Shown: positions 1-6,419 of the stretch, piece after piece
Layout of the letters: each line of letters starts with the position of its first letter
Numbering within the stretch: the first letter of the stretch is position 1
Source of the DNA: DASVLX01 sp036384655
GTDB lineage: Bacteria; Actinomycetota; Actinomycetes; Mycobacteriales; Pseudonocardiaceae
Length of the DNA stretch: 59,358 nucleotides
Direction of reading: 5' to 3'
Assembly (NCBI GenBank): GCA_036384655.1
Contig: DASVLX010000032.1
Coordinates: forward strand, 1 to 59,358
The notes under the pieces: generated by a model
Databases searched by the model: none
What the model was told of the DNA's origin: nothing
Seen by the model: the letters and a program-made list of their open reading frames with translations, nothing else
Position numbers and translations under genes: made by a program

Positions 1-140
1 CCGTGGACAGCACAAGCAGCCCAATGAACCGGGAATCCGTGGAGCGCCGGATGCGTGGAAACACGCACGTCCGGTGCGGTGAGCGGGCCGGAGAAACGGG
101 CCGGGAGTAATCCCGGAACCGCGCTCCGGTCCGACTCTCC
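1..140 (+). mobile_element. 3' end of a group II intron (domains V and VI)
   Basis: Seen: positions about 41-80 fold as a group II intron domain V. There is an AGC triad at 43-45, a lower stem CCGGA/TCCGG, a two-nucleotide-type bulge and an upper stem GCGTG/CACGC closed by a GAAA tetraloop. Positions about 84-134 fold as domain VI: the outer stem GGGCCGGAG pairs with CTCCGGTCC, and an inner hairpin CCGGGA-GTAA-TCCCGG sits inside it. Directly after this the reading frame of an IS30-type transposase resumes at about 141, so the intron 3' boundary is at about 136-141. The intron body and any reverse transcriptase ORF would lie left of the window. The exact splice site is inferred. Confidence 0.8.
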
Positions 141-598
141 CTTATCGGTAAGGGCAACAAATCGCAGATCGCGACCCTCGTCGAACGTCGGACACGGTTC
201 GTCACGCTAGTCCGTATCCCCTATGATCGCAACGCCGAACGAGTCGCCTACCTCCTCGCCAAAAAATGGAAACCCTGCCCGAGTTCCTGAAAAACAGCGT
301 CACCTGGGACCAAGGCAAGGAACTCGCCGGCCACGCCACGTTCACCATGCGAACCGGAATGCCGGTTTACTTCTGCGATCCACACTCACCCTGGCAACGC
401 GGCAGCAACGAGAACACCAACGGCCTGCTCCGCCAATACTTTCCGAAGGGAACAGACCTCTCGGCCCACACCCAGGCCGAACTCGACACCGTCGCCACCG
501 AACTCAACGGCCGCCCCCGCCAGACCCTCGGCTGGAAAACGCCGACCGAAGCACTCGAAGAACTCCTGCTCAAGCACGACGTCGCACCGACCGGTTGA
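141..598 (+). pseudogene. IS30-family transposase, 3' part, intron-interrupted and frameshifted
   Basis: The C-terminal half of an IS30-type DDE integrase-fold transposase. The frame entering at 141 (LIGKGNKSQIATLVERRTRF) is the usual IS30 block after the first catalytic Asp. At the A6 run 261-266 the frame changes by -1, and from 266 it continues METLPEFL, TWDQGKEL, PVYFCDPHSPWQRGSNENTN and GLLRQYFPKGTDLS, ending at TGA 596-598. The 5' part of the gene is separated by the group II intron and lies outside the window. The shift falls on a homopolymer, so it may be a mutation, a sequencing slip or ribosomal slippage. As it stands it is not a complete transposase. Confidence 0.85.
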
Positions 599-698
599 GA
601 CCGCCCCTCTACTAACGTGGTCGAGATGAGCTGGAGCGTTGGTATTCTGGGGCTACCTACCGTCAAGTGATCGTCAGCATACGAGGAAGCGGTTTGCA

Positions 699-1256
699 TT
701 GGTAGACAACCCGGTTGGACATCAGATCGTCGTGCTACGCCGAAAAGGCGAGTCTATTCTTGGTCGTATCGTAGAATTTGGTATTCTCTCAAGTCCGATC
801 CTTATGTCGATTCTTGGGCCACCAACATTCACTTTGTTTGACCTTGTGGCGGTATCACTTGCGATCAGTGCGGTGAGCTGGCTCCTGGGGGCTATTTCCA
901 ACGCGCGTGTCGTTGTAAGTGACGCAGGACTTAGCGTGATCAATTGGATCGTTAGGTGGTGGATTCCTTGGTCGGCTGTGGCTGCGGTCGACGTCGATGA
1001 AGAAATTGGTATCACGTTGACCGATGGCCGAGTGATTAGACCGTCGATCGGCACCGGTTCTGGAATCGACGTGTTGCGCGGAAATCGGTACCAGAAGAAT
1101 ATTGCTGAGGTTATCTTGTCGCACCGCCCGCCAAGCGTAAGCGTCGATGATGCAAAGGTTGTAACCCTAAGGCCCAACATCTATCCATGGCACTTTGCGC
1201 TACCCGCATGTCTGCTTGTCGCATTCACCGTCACAGTTTACTTTTTGCGTCATTGA
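699..1256 (+). CDS. PH-like-domain membrane protein, copy 1
   Basis: About 185 aa from TTG 699, chosen because GAGGAAG at 684-690 is a good ribosome site and because the paralogue at 5547 also starts with TTG at the equivalent place. Visible layout: a short N-terminus ending in VVLRRKGE, two hydrophobic segments (about residues 28-70), then a soluble segment with the pattern ITLTDGRVIRP that resembles the strand-rich core of bacterial PH/YdbT-type domains, and a C-terminal TM segment (PWHFALPACLLVAFTV). The function is not recognised. Copy 2 lies directly behind an Rhs/toxin scrap, so an immunity or membrane-protection role is possible, but that is inference. Confidence 0.65.
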   Translation: MVDNPVGHQIVVLRRKGESILGRIVEFGILSSPILMSILGPPTFTLFDLVAVSLAISAVSWLLGAISNARVVVSDAGLSVINWIVRWWIPWSAVAAVDVDEEIGITLTDGRVIRPSIGTGSGIDVLRGNRYQKNIAEVILSHRPPSVSVDDAKVVTLRPNIYPWHFALPACLLVAFTVTVYFLRH

Positions 1257-1295
1257 TGTTCTGTGGGGGGAAGAAGAGCGACGAAGGCTCGGACT

Positions 1296-2150
1296 GCAAC
1301 GAGCATTATTCATGCTGGCTGTCAGCCGAGTCGGTAGCATTCGAGAGTGATGTGATGATGCGGATGATGGTGGGGGGTTCGGTGAGGCGGCAGCGGTAAC
1401 CGGTGGCGAGTATCTTCCAGTTCTTGAGGTGGGCGTTGCATCGTTCGACGGCTGACCGGATGGAGGATATGGTTTTGTTGCTGGCCTTGTCGCTGGTGGA
1501 GAGTTCGCCACCGTGGGGTTTCGTGCGGGGTGTGATCGCGTGAGTCCCCTGGTAGGCCGGGTCCGCGATCACCGGTGTGTCCGCCAAGAGATCTTCCCAG
1601 CCGCATGCCGTGAAGGCTGTGCGGTCGTGCGTCGAGCCGGGCAGGGGATCCGATACCCCCAGCAGGATTCCGTGGGTGTCGGCGGCGACCTGGATGTTCA
1701 GGCCGCTGCGGTGTCGCTTGCCGGAGAAGTTGTCCCGGTGACCCGCGCGGTTGCCGGTGGGGACGTCGGTGCCGTCCAGGAGGACGAGGCGTCCGCGGAT
1801 CGCCTCGGGGAGGTCGGGAACATGCACGCAGAGTGCCTCGCCGATCAGCGGCAGGACGCCTCGATAGACCCGCGACACGGTGGGCTGGCTGACTCCGAAC
1901 AGGTCACCGATCGCCGCCTGATTCAGATTCTGCCGAACGTAGACCAACGTCATCACCACAGCCCGGTACAGACCGATGGTCGGCGGCCACAGCCGCTCCA
2001 CCCGACATCCGACGATCTGCCAGATCCGCGCGACAAGCTCCTGAATCTGGTCGGTAGCAAGCCCCGTAGTAGAATCGTAACGCAACGGCCCCACCTGTAA
2101 GTCGTGTTCTTTGGTCGGAAAACGATCTTACTCGATCGGGGTCGTTGCTT
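1296..2150 (-). mobile_element. IS5-type insertion sequence, ends approximate
   Basis: Encloses the transposase gene at 1306-2094. The only terminal match I can see is a short inverted GCAACGA (1296-1302) / TCGTTGC (2142-2148), too short to prove the ends, and no clear target duplication flanks it. The right side abuts the broken immunity reading frame, which suggests that the insertion damaged that gene. Ends should be taken as plus or minus 50 bp. Confidence 0.5.
1306..2094 (-). CDS. IS5-family transposase (DDE_Tnp_4 type)
   Basis: 262 aa, intact. The N-terminal HTH region contains LNQAAIGDLFGVSQPTVSRV, typical of the Tnp_4-type helix-turn-helix. The catalytic domain begins with VLLDGTDVP (first Asp), then FSGKRHRSGLNIQV, then the second Asp in VIADPAYQGT, and a C-terminal RSAVERCNAHLKNWKIL with the acidic Glu. 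This order is that of the DDE superfamily 4 endonucleases found in IS5-group elements of actinobacteria. The start (ATG 2094) fits the family. It lies in an island with other IS debris and probably disrupted the neighbouring immunity gene on its right. Confidence 0.9.
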   Translation of the reverse strand: MGPLRYDSTTGLATDQIQELVARIWQIVGCRVERLWPPTIGLYRAVVMTLVYVRQNLNQAAIGDLFGVSQPTVSRVYRGVLPLIGEALCVHVPDLPEAIRGRLVLLDGTDVPTGNRAGHRDNFSGKRHRSGLNIQVAADTHGILLGVSDPLPGSTHDRTAFTACGWEDLLADTPVIADPAYQGTHAITPRTKPHGGELSTSDKASNKTISSIRSAVERCNAHLKNWKILATGYRCRLTEPPTIIRIITSLSNATDSADSQHE

Positions 2151-2319
2151 ATTTGTAGGGTGATCACATCCGCAGAATAATGCTCAGTGAGTACCGGTTC
2201 GTACCATCCAACAAAGCCAGCCGTTTCCGGATAATCTCCTCGGGAGAGTCCAGTGGATCTTTTAGCTCACCATGGATGCGGCCATTCATCGTAAGCGCAT
2301 GTGTGATGATCACGCTCAT
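2130..2319 (-). pseudogene. Broken Imm1-like immunity gene
   Basis: Starts at ATG 2319 and overlaps the stop of the toxin tail by ATGA. It encodes MSVIITHALTMNGRI..., then DSPEEIIRKRLALLDGTNRY and SLSIILRM, and stops at TGA 2166-2164. One frame over, the sequence continues ITLQISNDPDRV, which fits the usual Imm1 pattern (strand, Leu-rich, glycine or asparagine turn). So a frameshift is likely, followed by truncation at the IS5-type element. The toxin-immunity gene order is typical of polymorphic toxin loci. The family assignment rests on pattern resemblance only; that the gene is broken is clear. Confidence 0.55.
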
Positions 2320-2490
2320 GGCTCCCTTATGAAATACGTTGATGTGATCAAGATTCGCGATCCGTGCAGCATCGCTGTTGCCGGGACGCCAGCGTCCACC
2401 TGGCTGTCAAACGCACGCTGCGAGGGGGTGAGGCTCGCTGATCCGCTCTTGATTGCGATTCCCTGGTACGTCCCGTCAGGTCCCAACGAT
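2316..2490 (-). pseudogene. C-terminal tail of a restriction-endonuclease-fold polymorphic toxin
   Basis: An open stretch reading DGLSLGPDGTYQGIAIKSG, then SASLTPSQRAFDSQVDAG and ILITSTYFIREP, to the stop at 2318-2316. The (I/E)xK-SG...LTPxQRAFD block with a final ITS...I.xP strand is the ending of REase-fold toxins found at the C-termini of Rhs and other secreted proteins. The usual acidic residue of the E-x-K motif reads Ala here (AIK), and an in-frame TAG lies just upstream at about 2499, so this is a disabled fragment. It overlaps the immunity remnant by ATGA, which supports the toxin-immunity interpretation. Confidence 0.55.
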
Positions 2491-2580
2491 AACCCATCCT
2501 AGTAGCTGGTGGAGCTGTCCGGTAAAGATGATTGTTTTCGGTTCTGGCATTCCGCGAGAGCCGAAAGCAATCAGTTCATT

Positions 2581-3270
2581 TTATTCGTGGACCAGTCCGA
2601 GCACGCTTGCTGTTCGTTTGGCCTGCGCGTCGATTTCGAGTGCGGTGGCCTCGAGTCCCTTTTCCTCGAGTGTCCTTCTCAGGTCTACTACTCTGCTCAG
2701 GAGCTTATTTTCCCATTCGTATGGGCTCGGAATCAGATTAACGCGTTTGATCGTGTCGAGGGCGCCAGCCCGGTCGCCTAGGATGATCTGGCTGCACGCT
2801 GCGGCTTCCAATACGTACGTGTTCCGGCTTCGGGAAGCCATCTTGATAATCCTGTGCAGTTCGTTGTCCTCGGTGGGCAGGTTCCGAAAGCCGCTTGCGA
2901 TCGCGGCGGTCAGCGCGTCGACGTCATCGAAGTAATATTTCTTCGCTCCTTCTTCGATCCGTTTGGAGTAGCTGAGGTCGACAATATCGCTGGACACGAA
3001 CAGTGGCATTGAGACCCGCCAAATATAGACTCCCGTATCGAAGTCGGATCCCTCGCCGAGTATGCCGAACATAAATCGACTGACCGGGGCTCGATAGCAG
3101 AGTGATGTGCTGAACTCCCAGTGTTCCCCTTGGGGAATCAGTGGTCTGACTGCCCGTTTCCATTGTGTGACTTTCATGGCCGGATCTCCAATTGGAATAT
3201 TATCGGGCTTGTCCATTCGGTATTCATTCAGGGTCGAGAGGATCAAACTTGCGGGCGCCCAGCTCCTCAT
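2581..3270 (-). CDS. Unknown protein translationally coupled to an immunity-type gene
   Basis: 229 aa, no family recognised. The ATG at 3270 overlaps the TGA of the upstream colicin-immunity-like gene (ATGA), so the two are probably co-translated. The N-terminal half is rich in aromatic residues and beta-type segments (TQWKRAVRPLIPQGEHWEF, FMFGILGEGSDFDTGVYIW). The C-terminal half is helical, with a repeat-like stretch (YVLEAAACSQIILGDRAGA) and a charged end (LRRTLEEKGLEATALEIDAQ). There is no signal peptide or TM segment. Position and coupling suggest a second immunity or accessory protein of the toxin locus. Lower GC than the core genes is consistent with transfer. Confidence 0.6.
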   Translation of the reverse strand: MRSWAPASLILSTLNEYRMDKPDNIPIGDPAMKVTQWKRAVRPLIPQGEHWEFSTSLCYRAPVSRFMFGILGEGSDFDTGVYIWRVSMPLFVSSDIVDLSYSKRIEEGAKKYYFDDVDALTAAIASGFRNLPTEDNELHRIIKMASRSRNTYVLEAAACSQIILGDRAGALDTIKRVNLIPSPYEWENKLLSRVVDLRRTLEEKGLEATALEIDAQAKRTASVLGLVHE

Positions 3271-3602
3271 CCCATCTGTTGGCCTTCGGATTCAACGGCT
3301 TCGACCAGTAGTTGCAATTGCACTGCGACCCGCTCTCGAAGCTGCTCATCGTCTAGTCCACTCATCTCCGCTCGCAACTCAGGATCCGACACGTAGTCGT
3401 CAATGTCGTAGAACACCTCATTGATTGGCGTTGCGACTACTTTGGGTAGCAGTTTCGTTTCAGAGCTAAACAACGCTATGTAGGCTGCCTCAAACTCCGA
3501 AGCCGATATCTGGCCGGATGTAAAGCGGCTGATAATCTCAATGTATGGTGCGGCATTGCGGGCTTTTCCGCTAGGGCGCCACCCTATCAAAAAATGTCTC
3601 AC
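3267..3602 (-). CDS. Colicin-immunity-like (self-protective) protein
   Basis: 111 aa from GTG 3602, with an upstream AGTGGAAG as ribosome site. It is a small acidic helical protein: IEIISRFTSGQISASEFEAA, LFSSET, then INEVFYDIDDYVSDPELR and LDDEQLRERVAVQLQLL. The order helix with (G/S)-E/Q-I-(S/T)-x-x-E-F, then F-x-x-L/I-D-D-(V/Y)-x-x-x-D-(P)-E-L-R is that of the bacterial self-protective colicin-like immunity family, common in actinobacterial toxin islands. Such proteins bind and neutralise a nuclease toxin. No intact cognate toxin is present nearby, so it may be an orphan immunity gene. Confidence 0.7.
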   Translation of the reverse strand: MRHFLIGWRPSGKARNAAPYIEIISRFTSGQISASEFEAAYIALFSSETKLLPKVVATPINEVFYDIDDYVSDPELRAEMSGLDDEQLRERVAVQLQLLVEAVESEGQQMG

Positions 3603-3669
3603 AGGCTTCCACTTCTAATAGTGTTACATTGCCGATCCGGATTCATGGAGAAAAGTATGCCGAGCCTAA

Positions 3670-4227
3670 TCAATAATGATCAACAGCAGTCAGGTACACG
3701 TGGCACGAGGGGGATTCGTCTATCAGGACTTGTACTGTCGCGGCAGTACCAGCGGGCCGCTCGTACCAGTAGTTCCGGGTGTTCTCGAACGGTGCTCCGT
3801 GAAGCGAAGAGAAAGCATTGAGATCCTCGAAATCTGGCACGTTCATTGCTGTGACTTCGGTGAGATGATTCACTTGCACGAAGCCTGGTTTTTCCGCACA
3901 CGGCATGCCGAAGTCCGCGAACACCGGATAGCCGTCGAGATCCGATCGCGCCTGGTACTCGAGGTTACTGACCTCAGCCGGCAGCTGGATGTCGTGATGC
4001 CGAAACGCGTCCTGATAGCTGACATCGGTAGGCGACCCGCGTAATGAATCGGGAAAATTGTGGGAATGTGTAAGTGATGCGATTTCGTGCGATTCACCTT
4101 TGTAGTAGGCGACGATCCCGGTCGCGAGCAGCACGGCCACGCCAACAAGAGTGCCTGCGATTGTTAGCCAGGTTGGTCCAACTCGTCGCCGAGATACGTC
4201 CGAGCCGGTTGGATTACTTGTTATCAT
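3670..4227 (-). CDS. Single-TM extracytoplasmic protein, tandem copy A
   Basis: 185 aa from ATG 4227, with a GGGGTGAG leader upstream. A basic N-terminus (SRRRVGPTW) precedes one TM segment (LTIAGTLVGVAVLLATGIVA), then about 140 residues predicted outside the cell. Shared motifs with copy B: YQDAFRHHDIQLP, NLEYQA, GYPVFADF.MPCAEKPGFV, and a C-terminal ESPSCHVYLTA. Two Cys residues, MPC and SCH, are conserved between the copies and could form a disulfide. The protein is not recognised beyond being a membrane-anchored lipoprotein-like exported domain. It may protect the cell surface against the island's toxin, but that is speculation. Confidence 0.65.
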   Translation of the reverse strand: MITSNPTGSDVSRRRVGPTWLTIAGTLVGVAVLLATGIVAYYKGESHEIASLTHSHNFPDSLRGSPTDVSYQDAFRHHDIQLPAEVSNLEYQARSDLDGYPVFADFGMPCAEKPGFVQVNHLTEVTAMNVPDFEDLNAFSSLHGAPFENTRNYWYERPAGTAATVQVLIDESPSCHVYLTAVDHY

Positions 4228-4282
4228 GCGACTTACTCACCCCACGCGTTGAAGTCTCGAAGTACGTGAATCGCTGCGCTTA

Positions 4283-4816
4283 TCACCAATAATCAGTGGC
4301 GGACAAGTATACGTGGCACGAGGTAGATTCATATACCAGGATTTGCAACGTGGTGGTGCGCTCAACAGGTACAGCGTACCAGTGATTGTGGGTGCTACCG
4401 ACAATCCATCCACGATCAATGATGAAAAAGTCAGGACCCCCTCCCGGTATGTCCTGGTAGCCGGCGTATTCGGTCAGCTGATTCGCTTTCACGAATCCTG
4501 CTTCTTCGGTGCACGGCATAACGAATTCCGCGTCCATCGGATAGCCCTCGATGTTTGAGTAGGCCTGGTACTCGAGGTCGCTGACGTCGACTGGCAACTG
4601 GATGTTGTGATGACGAAATGCGTCCTGATAGCTGGCGTCGGTTCGAGACCCTGGTATCGAATTGGGAAATTCACGTGCCTGCGATTCGCCTTCGTGGTAG
4701 GCGACGATCCCGGTTGCCAGCAGGACGGCCACGCCGACAAGTGCGCCGGCGAGTACCAACCACATGCGTCGAACTCGACGCCGAGGCGCGCCCGGCCTGG
4801 TTAAGTCAGTTACCAT
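4283..4816 (-). CDS. Single-TM extracytoplasmic protein, tandem copy B
   Basis: About 177 aa. I place the start at ATG 4816 because AGGTGAG precedes it, as at copy A, and because the longer frame to 4864 has no ribosome site and no counterpart in A. Layout as copy A: basic RRRVRRMW, a TM segment (LVLAGALVGVAVLLATGIVA), the exported domain with YQDAFRHHNIQLPVDVSDLE, MPCTEEAGFVKANQLTE and a terminal STSCHVYLSATDYW. The two genes are head-to-tail duplicates, 55 bp apart, and diverge mostly in the membrane-proximal linker and the middle of the exported domain. That pattern fits diversifying selection on the binding face, which is inference. Confidence 0.65.
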   Translation of the reverse strand: MVTDLTRPGAPRRRVRRMWLVLAGALVGVAVLLATGIVAYHEGESQAREFPNSIPGSRTDASYQDAFRHHNIQLPVDVSDLEYQAYSNIEGYPMDAEFVMPCTEEAGFVKANQLTEYAGYQDIPGGGPDFFIIDRGWIVGSTHNHWYAVPVERTTTLQILVYESTSCHVYLSATDYW

Positions 4817-4999
4817 ACGAGTGCTCACCTGCGGCGAGGAGCGCGAGCATGCCGGCAGCCTCACCCATGGCTGCCATCACGGTCCGGTTCAAGCCGATGC
4901 CTCCCAGTTGGCCCGATTTTCGGCGTCAAGGTAGTCGGCTCCCGTGGACTGGATGTTACGGGCCTGTGGTGTGGGCTTACCCACCGCAGTTGGCAGGTG

Positions 5000-5180
5000 T
5001 CACCTGCCCGCCTTCGAAGCGAGTGCCGCATGCGGGGCTCGGGCGGTGGGGAGCAGGGCCGAGGTGGCGAGGATTACCAGGCCGATCACCGTGAGGGCGG
5101 TGCGTGTGCTGGTGGCGTAGGCGAGCAGGCCGCCGCGTTGAACGCGATCTTTGCCGCGGCGACCGCTGCGGCCGCCCGGC
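5000..5180 (-). pseudogene. Internally deleted MFS transporter fragment
   Basis: Reading the minus strand, VAAAKIAFNAA (a helix-4/5 block also present in the MFS gene at 6350-7588) runs straight into GGLLAYATSTRTALTVIGLV and ILATSALLPTARA, ending at TGA 5002-5000. The second block corresponds to GGLLANLTSARTALTVIGLV in the larger MFS copy. In the larger copy these two blocks are about 750 bp apart, so this copy has lost the middle of the gene. It keeps a natural-looking C-terminus that the larger copy lacks. Confidence 0.6.
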
Positions 5181-5204
5181 GCCGAGTCCGGGTGATTCCG
5201 GCAC

Positions 5205-5545
5205 CGTGGGTGGTCCCAGCCCGTATTGGCAGCCCTGGTCGTATGACGCGGCTGGTGACCGGGCGACCCAAACCGATCACGACACCAGCGGTAACACCAG
5301 CAACGACACGACCACCTGTATCATTGGTTCCGCAGTTATCGATGGGATTGAGTGGGGTTATGATAGCGAAAAGGCTGGCTGTCCTTTAATTACGGAAGGC
5401 GTCGCAGACGTCGCCACGCTCGGGTACTCGGCCGGTGCTGGGGAGATGTCTGGCGGGCTCTTGAAGAACCCACTCCGCGGCAGCATAAAAGAGATCACGC
5501 AGGGTGTAGCGTTCAATTCATCCCTCAAGAAAGGAAATGAGTTCC
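5205..5545 (+). pseudogene. Rhs/YD-repeat fragment with a toxin-linker remnant
   Basis: The plus-strand frame reads PYWQPWSYDAAGDRATQTDH followed by DTSGNTSNDT, an Rhs/YD repeat of the type that precedes the toxin domain in actinobacterial Rhs proteins. At about 5312 the sequence switches to an AT-richer segment (GIEWGYDSEKAG, ITEGVADVATLGYSAGAGEM, SLKKGNEF) that I do not recognise but which lies where a variable toxin tail would be. There is no start and no proper end. It is followed at once by the PH-like gene at 5547, in the position an immunity gene would hold. Confidence 0.55.
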
Positions 5546-5546
5546 A

Positions 5547-6101
5547 TTGTCGGATAAATCGAACTGGCGTGGGGGTATCATCCTGCGAAGGAAGGGAGTG
5601 CTGTATTTCGGTCGATTGGCCGAGTTTGGGATCCTCCTCGTCCCTGTCGTCTTGTCGCTCACTGCACCGCCTACCTTCACATTGTTCGATTTCGTGGAGG
5701 TATCAATTTGCTTTGGTGCCGTAAGTTGGCTACTGGGATCCATATCGAACGTCAGGGTCGTTGTAGGGGACGCGGGACTCGGCGTAGTCAATGTATTTTT
5801 TCGATGCTGGATACCGTGGTCCGCTGTCTCCTCGGTCGACGCCGACGACCAAGTTAGTATTACTTTGACGGATGGTAAGGTTATTCGTCCGTTGATAGAA
5901 GCGAGCTCTCTAATCGATGTGATACGCAAGAATCGACACCAGCAGAACACTGCTCAAGTGATATTGGCGCATCGCCCGCAGGTGGCGGCAAGTGACGATG
6001 TAGGAGCAATCGTCAGGGCAAACAAGTATCCGTGGCTCTTTCTGTTGCCGACAAGTTTTCTTCTCATTGACACGGTCATTGTTTTCCTGGTGCGCCATTA
6101 G
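5547..6101 (+). CDS. PH-like-domain membrane protein, copy 2
   Basis: 184 aa from TTG 5547, with AAGAAAGGA at 5527-5535 as ribosome site. Paralogue of the gene at 699: the same order IILRRKG, two hydrophobic segments (LLVPVVLSL; FVEVSICFGAVSWLLGSISN), RVVVGDAGLGVVN, the WIPWSAVSSVDADDQVSITL core, DGKVIRP, and a C-terminal TM segment (PWLFLLPTSFLLIDTVIVFL). Intermediate GC compared with the core genes. It lies immediately downstream of the Rhs/toxin fragment, which suggests an immunity-type role. Two copies in one decayed island suggest a duplicated toxin-immunity cassette. The function is not established. Confidence 0.65.
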   Translation: MSDKSNWRGGIILRRKGVLYFGRLAEFGILLVPVVLSLTAPPTFTLFDFVEVSICFGAVSWLLGSISNVRVVVGDAGLGVVNVFFRCWIPWSAVSSVDADDQVSITLTDGKVIRPLIEASSLIDVIRKNRHQQNTAQVILAHRPQVAASDDVGAIVRANKYPWLFLLPTSFLLIDTVIVFLVRH

Positions 6102-6103
6102 GA

Positions 6104-6349
6104 TTGTTGAATCTGACCGGTAAATCCGGGATTGTCATCAAGCTCGCGAGACCACTCGTCAAGGGTGTGGCCGCAGTTACCAGAACGGTTTTCGAATACG
6201 ACCAACTCGGCATCAGTCGGACTGACTGGGCTGGGTATACTAAACTTGCTGAGAACTTTGCCGAACGGAAATTGATGACAGCGATAGAAGGTCAAAGAGG
6301 AGGCGGATCTGTTGACGAAGAAGGAAGCCTACGAGGAAGTGCCATTTGA
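6104..6349 (+). CDS. Small unknown ORF behind PH-like copy 2
   Basis: Up to 81 aa from TTG 6104, no convincing ribosome site. It contains VAAVTRTVFEYDQLGISRTD and WAGYTKLAENFAERKL, a composition that looks protein-coding, then degenerates into a Gly-rich tail. It is probably a remnant of a toxin C-terminus or of an immunity protein. It overlaps the better-supported start at 6312 in another frame. Low confidence that it is expressed. Confidence 0.3.
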   Translation: MLNLTGKSGIVIKLARPLVKGVAAVTRTVFEYDQLGISRTDWAGYTKLAENFAERKLMTAIEGQRGGGSVDEEGSLRGSAI

Positions 6350-6419
6350 TCAGCGCAACCTGCCCTTCCGAACTCGACCGAAACTACGGCGAGTGCGCGG
6401 GGGAGAAGGAGCGGGGTGA
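6312..6419 (+). pseudogene. 5' stub of a gene truncated at the MFS junction
   Basis: TTG 6312 is preceded by a strong ribosome site (GAGGAGG, 6298-6304), and the frame reads MTKKEAYEEVPFDQRNLPFR before running into sequence that belongs to the 3' end of the convergent MFS gene, with a stop at 6417-6419. The start signal is good and the coding looks real for about 24 codons, so this is best read as an immunity-type gene cut off at an island junction near 6380-6390. Confidence 0.4.

Noticed and set aside
1296..2148. Certain terminal inverted repeats of the IS5-type element
   Set aside because: Only seven matching bases and no target duplication, so the ends are reported as approximate.
2272..2502. 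76-codon plus-strand ORF
   Set aside because: Opposite the toxin tail and immunity remnant, which read sensibly on the minus strand.
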